Source of the DNA: CAVYWD01 sp963772225
GTDB taxonomy: Bacteria > Myxococcota > Myxococcia > Myxococcales > UBA5297
Reading direction: 5' to 3'
DNA: 64,000 nt
Assembly: GCA_963772225.1 (NCBI GenBank)
Contig: CAVYWD010000003.1
Span: forward strand, 1 to 64,000
Shown: positions 18,491 to 27,865 of the stretch, one piece after another
How positions within the stretch are numbered: the first letter of the stretch is position 1
How the letters are laid out: the number at the start of each line of letters is the position of its first letter
The notes under the pieces: model-generated
Database searches by the model: none
What the model was told of the DNA's origin: nothing
Seen by the model: the letters and a program-made list of their open reading frames with translations, nothing else
Position numbers and translations under genes: made by a program

Positions 18491-21068
18491 GGACCAGACG
18501 GACGCTCGCAATGCCTGGACTGGGTACAAATACGACGCCATCGGCCGGCCGGTCCTGCGAGGAGCGCAGGGAGCGGCCGACACAGCGAAGGTGGTGGTGG
18601 CGAGCTGGGTCTACGACCAGAATGGCCAGTACGGAACCCTGAGCAAGGTGACGGGCGATGCTGTGAACGCCGACGCATATTCGGAGAGCTACCAGTACGA
18701 TGCCCTGCTGAGGCCGACGAAGGTGGCGATCCACATGCCGCCGGTGGGGAACGCGGCGGCGCGGGACTTCGCGGTGGGATACGGGTACGACCAGAACTAC
18801 GGGCGGGTGAAGGCGAGGAGCTACCCCAGCGGGCAACTGGTGGCCTTCGACTACGACGACCGGGGCTACGCGCTCGGCGAGGTCGGGCTGCTGGCAGACG
18901 GGTCGCGAGGTACGCTGTACCGCAGGGTGAACGCGATGTCGGTGCGCGGCCAGGTGACGGACCAGACCTTGGGGAACGACATCGTCGAGACGGCGCAGTA
19001 CGACGCATCGACGGGGCTGTCGACCTGGGCCTCGAGCACGCGGCCGCCAGGCACGGCCTCGACGTGCAAGACGGCGAGCGGCACGGTGCAGACCCCGCTG
19101 ATGCTGGTGCGGCAGATGCGCTACCAGTACGACCAGTTCCTGAACCTCGCGTCGCAGCAGAAGACGTATTACCGGCGAGACGCGGCGAGCGGGTTCCCAG
19201 ATTGCACGAGCGGCGGGCCGGTCGCGGTGGCGGCCACGGAGAGCTACTCCTACGACGACCTGCAGCGCCTGTTGGGCAGCGCGCGGACGTGGACCGACGA
19301 CGCTTCGCTGCAGGCGGACAGCTACGCCTACGACGACCTGGGGAACATCACCCAGAAGAGCGACTTCGGCTCCGTGTACACCTACGGGATGAGCCCACGT
19401 GGAGCGGAATTGGCGGGCCCCCACGCAGTGGCCTCGATTCAGAAGACGGACGGGACGACGGCGACCTGCACCTACGACTCGAACGGGAATCTGGTGCAGG
19501 GCGACGGGAGGACGATCACCTTCGACCGGAACGACCGGCCGGTGCGGGTGGCGATGGGGGCGGTGACGACGGAGTTTTACTACTCGCCCGACGGGTCCCG
19601 ATATGCGCAGCACGAGACGGGCTCGGCGGACGGGGCCCGGACCGTGTTCTATGTGGACAAGGACTACGAGCTGGTCGCTTGGGATGGAGGGGCCATCGAG
19701 GAGCGGAGCTATGTCGGTTCGTCGGTGGTCATCTACCGCCGGGACTCGAAGCCGGCGGAGGTGCGCTATCGGCACGGGGACCGGCTCAACTCGCTCGATG
19801 CGGTGACGGACGCCGCGGGGAACGAGATCGCGACGGACTTGCATGGGTACGACGCGTTTGGCAAGCCGCGCGGGTATGACTGGCGGCCGAATCAGGGCGC
19901 GGCGTTCGAACGCCTCCACGCGAGCGAGGTCGGCGTCACGACCAATGATGGGTTCACGACGCATGAGCATCTGGATGAGGTGTATCTCATCCATATGAAT
20001 GGCCGGGTGTATGACTACCGGATGGGGCGGTTTCTGAGCGTCGACCCGATTATCTCGAACCCGGCGAACAGCCAGGCGATCAACCCGTACTCGTACATCG
20101 GGAATAACCCGCTGAGCGGGGTGGATCCCACCGGGTACTGCGAAGAGGCTGCGCAGACCGGTACCCACATCTGCGGGGCGGATACGATCGGGAATCTCAC
20201 CATCAATGGCGACCCCGCCTTGCCGGGCTCCGGCAGTCTGAGGCAGTCGACAAGCGGTGCGGCCGGGCAAGGAGCAAAGGCCCCCTCGGCGCCTCTCGCC
20301 GACGGTCAGAGCCCGTCGCAAAATGCAAAAAACATTGTCATCGGACTGGTCGCCTGGGAAGGCCAGAGGTTCCTCTCGTCGCTTCCAGACATGGCCAAAC
20401 TTGGGGCGGGCCTCGGCATCGGAACCATGCAGGGACTTGTGCCGTTTGCGGGGGCATACAACCCGCCAAGTGTCGATGGGGACTTTGATCTCGGCCGCAA
20501 AATAGGGCTCGAGATTGGTGGTGGCGCGGCAGCGACCGTTGGCGGCGGAATGTCCGGGGCAGGACTTGCTCTGGGGGGATTTGGGTTGAAGCTGGCGCTC
20601 CCGACAGAGGGTGGCGCTGCTCTCCTTGAGGTTCCGGCCGCGGTTTTGGTTGCTGCTGGTGGCGTGCTGGTTGCGGGCGGGACGTTCAATGTTGAGGCGG
20701 CCCAGAAGATTCAGGTAAGCGCCATGAGGAATTCCGGCGGCGATGCCGACGGCGTTTCGCAGGGCGGTGCTGGTGCGCCTGTAGGGGCCGCAAAGGGGGG
20801 AGGCAGTTCGGCAGGCGAAACACCAGGTGGGCTGCAACACACCGAACACTCCGCTGAGCGGGCGGCGCAAAGAGGATTCTCGGATCAGACTGTTGATAGC
20901 ATTGTTAAAAACAATTCCAAGACCCGAGTTGGCAAGGTTGACGAGTTTGGGCGTAAGACCTGGGAATACTCGGATCGACGCGGCAATACTGTGGTCTTGA
21001 ACGAAGGCGGTGGCGTCGTAACGGTGTTTTCTCCTGCTGAGGGCGGTGCGTATATTCCGAAGCCCTAA
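18465..21068 (+). CDS. rhs-4: 5'-truncated Rhs module with DUF4258-like toxin tip
   Basis: 867 residues from a GTG inside the core; this start is only the first possible one after the 10-bp deletion. YD repeats and the complete RHS-associated core are present, then the same hydrophobic Gly-rich linker as rhs-3 (CEEAAQTGTHICGAD onward). The tip of about 90 residues (HTEHSAERAAQRGFSDQTVD, then KTWEYSDRRGNTVVLNEGG) resembles DUF4258-type domains, which in polymorphic toxins are considered RNase-like; this is a pattern match by eye. The absence of upstream shell sequence makes secretion doubtful without recombination. Confidence 0.75.
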   Translation: MDLRLGRLTDQTDARNAWTGYKYDAIGRPVLRGAQGAADTAKVVVASWVYDQNGQYGTLSKVTGDAVNADAYSESYQYDALLRPTKVAIHMPPVGNAAARDFAVGYGYDQNYGRVKARSYPSGQLVAFDYDDRGYALGEVGLLADGSRGTLYRRVNAMSVRGQVTDQTLGNDIVETAQYDASTGLSTWASSTRPPGTASTCKTASGTVQTPLMLVRQMRYQYDQFLNLASQQKTYYRRDAASGFPDCTSGGPVAVAATESYSYDDLQRLLGSARTWTDDASLQADSYAYDDLGNITQKSDFGSVYTYGMSPRGAELAGPHAVASIQKTDGTTATCTYDSNGNLVQGDGRTITFDRNDRPVRVAMGAVTTEFYYSPDGSRYAQHETGSADGARTVFYVDKDYELVAWDGGAIEERSYVGSSVVIYRRDSKPAEVRYRHGDRLNSLDAVTDAAGNEIATDLHGYDAFGKPRGYDWRPNQGAAFERLHASEVGVTTNDGFTTHEHLDEVYLIHMNGRVYDYRMGRFLSVDPIISNPANSQAINPYSYIGNNPLSGVDPTGYCEEAAQTGTHICGADTIGNLTINGDPALPGSGSLRQSTSGAAGQGAKAPSAPLADGQSPSQNAKNIVIGLVAWEGQRFLSSLPDMAKLGAGLGIGTMQGLVPFAGAYNPPSVDGDFDLGRKIGLEIGGGAAATVGGGMSGAGLALGGFGLKLALPTEGGAALLEVPAAVLVAAGGVLVAGGTFNVEAAQKIQVSAMRNSGGDADGVSQGGAGAPVGAAKGGGSSAGETPGGLQHTEHSAERAAQRGFSDQTVDSIVKNNSKTRVGKVDEFGRKTWEYSDRRGNTVVLNEGGGVVTVFSPAEGGAYIPKP

Positions 21069-21082
21069 GGTGTCTGGCGATC

Positions 21083-21349
21083 ATGGATGATGTCACCCAG
21101 GCAGTGTCCATTGAGATTAAGAGTATTCTTAAGGATGGTTGGGGGTTGACCAACCAGGGGGGGGTGTTGATTGTTGCCGGACCTTGCACGCCGGATTTTG
21201 TGTCGGAAGTGTGGAGAATTTCTAGATTCGTGGCTTACGACGCGTATGTGTGCATCGAGCGCATGAATGGTCTCGGCACCGAATACAAGGTGACCTCGCG
21301 GTCGCGCCAGGGACTTGCGTTTGAATTGAGGATTCGGGCAATCGAGTGA
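21083..21349 (+). CDS. Putative immunity protein for the rhs-4 tip
   Basis: 88 residues, 14 bases after rhs-4. The start ATG is followed by MDDVTQAVSIEIKSILKDGW. It is small and soluble, ending in a strand-rich half (EYKVTSRSRQGLAFELRIRA). I recognise no family. Placement is the only evidence for immunity. Confidence 0.6.
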   Translation: MDDVTQAVSIEIKSILKDGWGLTNQGGVLIVAGPCTPDFVSEVWRISRFVAYDAYVCIERMNGLGTEYKVTSRSRQGLAFELRIRAIE

Positions 21350-21655
21350 CGAACTCCGTGAGCCTGGGCGAGCGTCCGGAAGGGGCCGAACCGCTGTGCT
21401 CGGCCCCCTACCCGGCGGAACACCCACCAGCACCGCACGAGGGAGCGGTGGACGGCGCGGCTCGAGCGCCCGATCTCACGCGCTGGGTCCAGCCGATGAA
21501 GTAGATGCCCTCGTGCTGGTGGTTGGGGATAAAGTCGTAGCGCACGCAGTGTGCCTCCGTGTCGAGGGAGAAAACGGCTGCTGTCGCGCCTGAACTCGGT
21601 CATCGGTGTTGCCGCCATCGGGGGCGACCAGGAGGCAAGCGATGGCGAGCTTGGG
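21350..21655. other. Junction region between immunity-4 and rhs-5, no gene recognised
   Basis: About 300 bases of GC-rich sequence without Rhs homology and without a convincing gene. A short frame on the minus strand reads HCVRYDFIPNHQHEGIYFIG, which looks protein-like but is closed soon after on both sides. It is probably debris of an earlier cassette. Confidence 0.4.
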
Positions 21656-24246
21656 TGGCTCACGGACCAGACGGCAGGGCCCGGACCGGGTACAAGTACG
21701 ACGTGATCGGCCGGCCGGTCCTCCGAGCGGCGCAGGGGGCGGCCGACGCGGCGAAGGTGGTGGTGGCGAGCTGGGTCTACGACCAGAACGGCCGGTATGG
21801 AACCCTGAGCACGGTGACGGGCGGTACGGTGAACCCAGACGCGTACTCGGAGAGCTACCAGTACGATGCCCTGCTGAGGCCGACGAAGGTGGCGATCCAC
21901 ATGCCGCCGGTTGGGAACGCGGCGGCGAGGGACTTCGCGGTTGGGTACGGGTACGACCAGAACTACGGCCGGGTAAAGGCGAGGAGCTACCCCAGCGGGC
22001 AACTGGTGGCCTTCGACTACGACGACCGGGGCTACGCGCTCGGCGAGATTGGGCTGCTGGCAGACGGGTCGCGAGGTACTCTGTACCGCAGGGTGAACGC
22101 GATGTCGGTGCGCGGCCAGGTGACGGACCAGACCTTGGGGAACCACATCGTCGAGACGGCGCAGTACGACGCGTCGACGGGGCTGTCGACCTGGGCCTCG
22201 AGCACGCGTCCGCCAGGCACGGCCGCAACGTGCAAGACGGCGAGCGGCACGGCGCGGACCCCGCTGATGCTCGTGCGGCAGATGCGCTACCAGTACGACC
22301 AGTTCCTGAACCTCGCGTCGCAGCAGAAGACGTATTACCGGCGAGACGCGGCGAGCGGGTTCCCAGATTGCACGAGCGGCGCGCCGGTCGCGGTGGCGGC
22401 CACGGAGAGCTACTCCTCCGACGACCTGCAGCGCCTGTTGGGCAGCGCGCGGACGTGGACCGACGACGCGTCGCTGCAGGCGGACAGCTACGCGTACGAC
22501 GACCTGGGGAACATCACCCAGAAGAGCGACTTCGGCTCCGAGTACACCTACGGGATGAGCCCACGTGGAGCGGAATTGGCGGGCCCCCACGCGGTGGCCT
22601 CGATCCAGAAGACGGACGGGACGACGGCGACCTACACCTACGACTCCAACGGGAATCTGGTGCGGGGCGACGGGAGGACGATCACCTTCGACCGGAACGA
22701 CCAGCCGGTGCGGGTGGCGATGGGGGCGGTGACGACGGAGTTCTATTACTCGCCCGACGGGTCCCGCTACGCGCAGCACGAGACGGGCTCCGCGGACGGG
22801 GCCCGGACCGTGTTCTATGTGGACAAGGACTACGAGCTGGTCGCTTGGGATGGCGGGGCCATCGAGGAGCGGAGCTATGTCGGTCCGTCGGTGGTCATCT
22901 ACCGCCGGGACTCGAAGCCCGCGGAGGTGCGCTATCGGCACGGGGACCGGCTCAACTCGCTCGATGCGGTGACGGACGCCGCGGGGAACGAGATCGCGAC
23001 GGACTTGCATGGGTACGACGCGTTTGGCAAGCCGCGCGGGTATGACTGGCGGCCGAATCAGGGCGCGGCGTTCGAACGCCTCCACGCGAGCGAGGTCGGC
23101 GTCACGACCAATGATGGGTTCACGACGCATGAGCATCTGGATGAGGTGTATCTCATCCATATGAATGGCCGGGTGTATGACTACCGGATGGGGAGGTTTC
23201 TGAGCGTCGACCCGATTATCTCGAACCCGGCGAACAGCCAGGCGATCAACCCGTACTCGTACATCGGGAACAATCCGTTGAGCGGGGTGGATCCGACGGG
23301 GTACTGCGAAGAGGCTGCGCAGACCGGTACCCACATCTGCGGGGCGGATACGATCGGGAATCTCACCATCAATGGCGACCCCGCCTTGCCGGGCTCCGGC
23401 AGTCTGAGGCAGTCGACAAGCGGCGCGGTCGGGCAAGGAGCAAAGGCCCCCTCGGCGCCTCTCGCGGACGGTCAGAGCCCGTCGCAAAATGCAAAAAACA
23501 TTGTCATCGGACTGGTCGCCTGGGAAGGCCAGAGGTTCCTCTCGTCGCTTCCAGACATGGCCAAACTTGGGACGGGCCTCGCCATCGGAACCATGCAGGG
23601 ACTTGTGCCGTTTGCGGGGTCATACAACCCGCCAAGTATCGATGGGGATTTTGATCTGGGCCGCAAAATAGGGCTCGAGATTGGTGGTGGCGCGGCAGCG
23701 ACCGTTGGCGGTGGAATGTCCGGGGCAGGGCTTGCTCTGGGGGGATTTGGGTTGAAGCTGGCGCTCCCGACAGAGGGTGGCGCTGCTCTCCTTGAGGTTC
23801 CGGCCGGGGTTCTGGTTGCTGTTGGGGGTGTGCTGGTTGCGGGCGGGACGTTCAATGTTGAGGCGGCCCAGAAGATTCAGGTAAGCGCCATGAGGAATTC
23901 CGGCGGCGATGCCGACGGCGTTTCGCAGGGCGGTGCTGGTGCGCCTGCAGGGGCCGCAAAGGGAGGAAGCTCCTCAGAGACAACAGGAAGGACCACGCAC
24001 GGGGACCAGAGGGCGGCGGAGGCTGCGGCTGGGGATGTCAGCCGGCAAGTAGGCGACGGCAATAGAGTCCTTCGTCAAGGCAGACATTTTGTTGATACGG
24101 AAACAGGCGCAAATGTGCACGTGGACGGAAACCGAGTCGTTATTACCAATGGCGAAGGCAAAGTAGTGACGCAGTTCAGAAATTCGCGAGCAAATACTCA
24201 AGAAAGAATCCAGTCCGGAAAATGGAAGCCGTCTGGAGGAGAATAG
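21559..24246 (+). CDS. rhs-5: 5'-truncated Rhs module with unrecognised toxin tip
   Basis: 895 residues as an open frame; the first ~35 are junction sequence and Rhs homology begins at about 21660 (the DGRARTGYKYD region), so the real start is uncertain. YD-repeat body, RHS core and the rhs-3/4-type Gly-rich hydrophobic linker are present. The tip of about 95 residues begins after GAAKGGSSSETT and contains VDTETGANVHVDGNRVVI, EGKVVTQF and ANTQERIQSGKW. This reads like a compact nuclease-type toxin, but I cannot name the family. Small substitutions relative to the other cores (for example SYSSDDLQ for SYSYDDLQ) suggest drift. Confidence 0.75.
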   Translation: MSREKTAAVAPELGHRCCRHRGRPGGKRWRAWVAHGPDGRARTGYKYDVIGRPVLRAAQGAADAAKVVVASWVYDQNGRYGTLSTVTGGTVNPDAYSESYQYDALLRPTKVAIHMPPVGNAAARDFAVGYGYDQNYGRVKARSYPSGQLVAFDYDDRGYALGEIGLLADGSRGTLYRRVNAMSVRGQVTDQTLGNHIVETAQYDASTGLSTWASSTRPPGTAATCKTASGTARTPLMLVRQMRYQYDQFLNLASQQKTYYRRDAASGFPDCTSGAPVAVAATESYSSDDLQRLLGSARTWTDDASLQADSYAYDDLGNITQKSDFGSEYTYGMSPRGAELAGPHAVASIQKTDGTTATYTYDSNGNLVRGDGRTITFDRNDQPVRVAMGAVTTEFYYSPDGSRYAQHETGSADGARTVFYVDKDYELVAWDGGAIEERSYVGPSVVIYRRDSKPAEVRYRHGDRLNSLDAVTDAAGNEIATDLHGYDAFGKPRGYDWRPNQGAAFERLHASEVGVTTNDGFTTHEHLDEVYLIHMNGRVYDYRMGRFLSVDPIISNPANSQAINPYSYIGNNPLSGVDPTGYCEEAAQTGTHICGADTIGNLTINGDPALPGSGSLRQSTSGAVGQGAKAPSAPLADGQSPSQNAKNIVIGLVAWEGQRFLSSLPDMAKLGTGLAIGTMQGLVPFAGSYNPPSIDGDFDLGRKIGLEIGGGAAATVGGGMSGAGLALGGFGLKLALPTEGGAALLEVPAGVLVAVGGVLVAGGTFNVEAAQKIQVSAMRNSGGDADGVSQGGAGAPAGAAKGGSSSETTGRTTHGDQRAAEAAAGDVSRQVGDGNRVLRQGRHFVDTETGANVHVDGNRVVITNGEGKVVTQFRNSRANTQERIQSGKWKPSGGE

Positions 24247-24248
24247 TC

Positions 24249-24524
24249 ATGCTGTATCAACGCATCGATGTTTGCAAGAGGCTCGCTGGTGACAACGAGG
24301 TAGTGGTGTATCGCTGTCTTCACCTCCTCTCTGGCGGTGGCTTCGTTGTGCAGAGTGCAGATCGCGTGCGATTGCCTTTGACGGAGTCAGAGCTTGGTGG
24401 TCACGAGGCTCGCTTTTGGGAGCTCTTTTGCGAAGAGGCACCTGAGCAGCGTTCTGGCTCGTTCTCGACGCTCGAGGAGGCCATTCGGAACTTCGATGAG
24501 GAATTTGAAAACCGTGGGAATTAG
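24249..24524 (+). CDS. Putative immunity protein for the rhs-5 tip
   Basis: 91 residues from the ATG at 24249, two bases after the rhs-5 stop; an open frame extends to 24222 inside rhs-5 but offers no better start. Contains LAGDNEVVVYRCLHLLSGG, then FWELFCEEAP and a helical end EEAIRNFDEEF. Not assigned to a family. Role inferred from position. Confidence 0.6.
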   Translation: MLYQRIDVCKRLAGDNEVVVYRCLHLLSGGGFVVQSADRVRLPLTESELGGHEARFWELFCEEAPEQRSGSFSTLEEAIRNFDEEFENRGN

Positions 24525-24656
24525 CTCCGGCCGGGGCTGCAGCGTTGAAGCGGCGGCGTTCGAATGAGGCCGAGTCTCGGTCAGAAGGCCTGCCGCGCTT
24601 CCGCCAGTCTCAAGGGTCTCAATCTCCCGTTCCCCGCAACATCGGCCCCGAGGTAT

Positions 24657-24809
24657 GCCGAGAGCTACCAGTATGATGCCTGCTGTGGCCGACGAAGGTG
24701 GCGATCCATATGCCGCCGGTGGAAAACGCGGCGGCGCGGTACTTCGCGGTGGGGTATTCGCCCCGCAACTGTAAACGAATTCCGGCAGGCACAAGGGCTG
24801 GTCAAATGA
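24657..24809 (+). pseudogene. Rhs core scrap joined to toxin tail D
   Basis: 24657-24755 match the core segment that in rhs-2 reads ESYQYDALLRP to ARDFAVGYG, but with base losses that break the frame. It is joined directly to the end of a toxin, IRPATVNEFRQAQGLVK, stopping at 24809. The toxin end duplicates tail C. The stop overlaps the following immunity ATG by 4 bases. Confidence 0.6.
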
Positions 24810-25100
24810 CAAAGGCAAGACGCGAGATCCTTGACTACTGCGCAGATGTGCTATCCGAAACAAGGCACGAGAGCTTCATGCGGGCACTTTTTCGCCGTCC
24901 AAAGGCTGAATGGCTTGTTGTGGACGCCCTCTGTGCTGAATCGGGAGCAAATCCTCCTAGCGCAAACGGGCCAGGAGGCGACCTCTGTGTGACATGGCTA
25001 GACGAGCCCTCTAATCTTGAGGGCTACTCTTCCATCATATTTTTTCCCCGAGGGAACTCTGGACCACTGCTGCAATCTACAATCGGAAACGCCTTGCCGC
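24806..25100 (+). pseudogene. Immunity gene D, duplicate of immunity C, frameshifted in a T-run
   Basis: Reads MTKARREILDYCADVLSETR on through WLVVDALCAES and GGDLCVTWLDEP exactly as in copy C, and has no insertion. At about 25037-25042 the T-run is one base shorter than in copy C. The frame therefore misses the stop that ends copy C and runs into junction sequence. Copy C suggests that the native protein has about 110 residues. Confidence 0.65.
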
Positions 25101-27221
25101 GACGTAGAGGTCACCAAAGGGAAACGGGCGTTGTTCGAGCGTGGTCGCAGGTGCCCGCGGCGCCGACGCCGAAGACGATGTCATGGTGGCGGATGGCCTC
25201 GACGTACCGCTTTGACGGCGATCGTCGACAGCGCGAATAATAGGATTTCGGCGAGCTATGACGACCTGGGTCGAAAGCTGAACGTCGCGGACCCGGATCG
25301 CGGGCAGTGGACCTACGTCTGGGACGGCCTGGGGCGGCTCACGGACCAGACGGACGCGCGCAGGGCTTGGACCGGCTACAGATACGACGCGATCGGCCGG
25401 CCGGTCCTCCGAGGAGCGCAGGGAGCGGCCGACACAGCGAAGGTGGTGGTGGCGAGCTGGGTCTACGACCAGAACGGCCGGTATGGAACCCTGAGCACGG
25501 TGACGGGCGGTACGGTGAACGCGGACGCGTACTCGGAGGGCTACCAGTACGATGCCCTGCTGAGGCCGACGAAGGTGGCGATCCACATGCCGCCGGTTGG
25601 GAACGCGGCGGCGAGGGACTTCGCGGTTGGGTACGGGTACGACCAGAACTACGGCCGGGTAAAGGCGAGGAGCTACCCCAGCGGGCAACTGGTGGCCTTC
25701 GACTACGACGACCGGGGCTACGCGCTCGGCGAGGTCGGGCTGCTGGCAGACGGGTCGCGAGATACTCTGTACCGCAGGGTGAACGCGATGTCGGTGCGCG
25801 GCCAGGTGACGGACCAGACCTTGGGGAACGACATCGTCGAGACGGCGCAGTACGACGCGTCGACGGGGCTGTCGACCTGGGCCTCGAGCACGCGGCCGCC
25901 AGGCACGGCCGCAACGTGCAAGACGGCGAGCGGAACGGAGTCCTATGAATACGACTCCGCTGGGAGGCTCGTTTCATCGACTCGGGGCGGTGTGACGACG
26001 AGCTTCCAGTACGACGCCGACGGGAACCGGATCGACTCGGGTGGCACCGTCGACGCGCAGGATCGCCTGTTAGCGACGAAAGACGCCACGTTCACGTACG
26101 ACGCCGACGGGCGGCTCTCCAGCGTGACTCGGGGAAATTCTACAATTTCACTCACGCACGACACGTTCGGCCGACTGAAGCGCGCCGAGGTGCCCGGTCA
26201 TCGCATTGATTACGTGATGGACCCGTTGGGTCACCGCGTCGGGAAGAAGGTCGACGGCACGCTCGCCCAAGGCTTCCTGTACGACGTGCATGGCCGCGTG
26301 ATCGCACAGCTCGATGGCGGGGGCGCTGTCATCAGCCGCTTCGTTTACGGCAGCCGGGCCAATGTGCCCGACTACATGGTGAAAGGCGGCTCGACGTATC
26401 GGCTGGTCACGGACCACCTCGGCAGCGTGCGCCTCGTCGTCGACGCCTCGACGAGCGAAGTGGCCGAGGCCCTGGACTACGACGTTTGGGGAAAGTTGCT
26501 CTCCGACAGCCAGCCCGGGTTCCAACCCTTCGGGTTCGCTGGCGGCCTCTATGATGCCGACACCGGCCTCGTGCACTTCGGCGCGCGGGACTACGACCCG
26601 GTGGTCGGGCGCTGGATCACGAAGGACCCGATACTCTTTCGGGGCGGGCAGCTGAATCTGTATGCCTATGTTGGCAATGACCCGGTCAACAACATTGACC
26701 CGAGCGGGTTGTGCGTGACAGCAGCGAATGTGATCGTCCCGCTCGCGTTGTTGGCCGTTGGAGTCGTTGTGGCGGTCCTCGCGCCAGAGCTCTTCTTGGG
26801 CGCGGAGGCGGTCGAGGCGTTGGAGGGGGTTGCGCTCGCGGCGGAGGGCGTGGAAGCGACAGAGGGGCTGGCTGCGGCGGCTGAGGTTGCTGAGGCTGCG
26901 GAGGGAGTGACAGTCACCGAGGAGGGTCTTGCCACTGTTACGCAGCATCTGGCGCAGTTTGGTGAGTATGGGCCGAACGAAGCGATGCTGGAAAGGCTAG
27001 GGGCGGCCGTCGACTCGACTGTGTCCGGCGCCGACGCGAACTTCTACACTCACGAGCTGTTGGAGGCCGAAAATATGGCATCGGGTCTGAGCTACGAGGA
27101 GGCACACGCGGCCGCGTTGGAGGAGGCCGGGGTGTCGCCGTACAGTGTGTATCACCCGGACGTGATAGAGCAGTTCCCTGAACTCTTCAACGATGCTTGG
27201 CGCGCTTACTGGGGGCTATGA
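25017..27221 (+). CDS. rhs-6: chimeric Rhs module, core of this family fused to a different Rhs lineage
   Basis: The open frame starts inside the broken immunity gene D, and Rhs homology begins at about 25215 (TAIVDSANNRISASYD). The core matches the other modules up to CKTASGT at about 25938. From there (ESYEYDSAGRLVS onward) it is a different Rhs protein with its own YD repeats, its own core (VGRWITKDPILFRGG, LYAYVGNDPVNNIDPSGL) and another tip. The tip has a hydrophobic, Ala/Val-rich helix after DPSGL, an acidic Glu/Ala-rich region, and ends SVYHPDVIEQFPELFNDAWR near its stop. I do not recognise its activity. The proximal start is uncertain. Confidence 0.75.
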   Translation: MRATLPSYFFPEGTLDHCCNLQSETPCRDVEVTKGKRALFERGRRCPRRRRRRRCHGGGWPRRTALTAIVDSANNRISASYDDLGRKLNVADPDRGQWTYVWDGLGRLTDQTDARRAWTGYRYDAIGRPVLRGAQGAADTAKVVVASWVYDQNGRYGTLSTVTGGTVNADAYSEGYQYDALLRPTKVAIHMPPVGNAAARDFAVGYGYDQNYGRVKARSYPSGQLVAFDYDDRGYALGEVGLLADGSRDTLYRRVNAMSVRGQVTDQTLGNDIVETAQYDASTGLSTWASSTRPPGTAATCKTASGTESYEYDSAGRLVSSTRGGVTTSFQYDADGNRIDSGGTVDAQDRLLATKDATFTYDADGRLSSVTRGNSTISLTHDTFGRLKRAEVPGHRIDYVMDPLGHRVGKKVDGTLAQGFLYDVHGRVIAQLDGGGAVISRFVYGSRANVPDYMVKGGSTYRLVTDHLGSVRLVVDASTSEVAEALDYDVWGKLLSDSQPGFQPFGFAGGLYDADTGLVHFGARDYDPVVGRWITKDPILFRGGQLNLYAYVGNDPVNNIDPSGLCVTAANVIVPLALLAVGVVVAVLAPELFLGAEAVEALEGVALAAEGVEATEGLAAAAEVAEAAEGVTVTEEGLATVTQHLAQFGEYGPNEAMLERLGAAVDSTVSGADANFYTHELLEAENMASGLSYEEAHAAALEEAGVSPYSVYHPDVIEQFPELFNDAWRAYWGL

Positions 27222-27751
27222 TGATGCGTTCCTTTGAACTCTCGCGCCACCGTCGCGCCAGGGTATGGCTCGATGAAGCACCGCCCGCGGGCTTCGTCGG
27301 TACGATCATCGCATCGCGAGTGCTTCTGCCGAAGCGATCAGTTGAAGCCGCGCGAACGATGGCTGGGATCGAAGTCAACATTCCGCATGGGCCGCGAGCT
27401 TCGTACGCTCTTCTCGGATGCGAGCTTGTCGAGACCAATGAGGAGGGCCTCGAAGTCCTCGTATCCGCGAACAATGCGGGAGTCGCTTTTCAAGGATCGC
27501 TGGCGTTGCAGCCGGACGAGGTGAAGGTCGGGTTGCCCCAGGAGTATACCGAGGCGGTAATTGCGGGCGTGTCTAGGGTGGCCGAGTCTGACGGTGCTCC
27601 GACGAGGGCTGCGGTCCAGTTCCGGTGGGCTGCAAACGGGCGTGTAGGATCGTCGGGCTCCGTCTTCGCGAAGGTAAGCGAGCTCCTCATACGTCTCTTG
27701 ATGCTGCCGAGAAGCGCGTCCGACCAGGAGATCGTGGCGTTGTTCGAGTAG
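27218..27751 (+). CDS. Putative immunity protein for the rhs-6 tip
   Basis: 177 residues from the ATG at 27218, overlapping the rhs-6 stop by 4 bases; two further ATGs follow at once (MMMRSFEL). Soluble, mixed alpha/beta by composition, with no recognised domain. Coupling to the toxin tip supports an immunity role. It is longer than the other immunity proteins here, which fits with arrival together with the foreign Rhs end. Confidence 0.6.
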   Translation: MMMRSFELSRHRRARVWLDEAPPAGFVGTIIASRVLLPKRSVEAARTMAGIEVNIPHGPRASYALLGCELVETNEEGLEVLVSANNAGVAFQGSLALQPDEVKVGLPQEYTEAVIAGVSRVAESDGAPTRAAVQFRWAANGRVGSSGSVFAKVSELLIRLLMLPRSASDQEIVALFE

Positions 27752-27865
27752 GCGGCCCCGAGCAGTCCAGCAAGCTCGGATACTCGAGCAAGGGTCGGCT
27801 ATGGCGGTGATGACCGGCGCGGGGGAGACGCAGTAATACGATACCAAGGAAAGCGCATTTTTGAG

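Noticed and set aside
21396..21593. Small plus-strand frame in the junction before rhs-5
   Set aside because: Composition is random-like and there is no ribosome site; the minus-strand alternative reads slightly better but is also too short to call.
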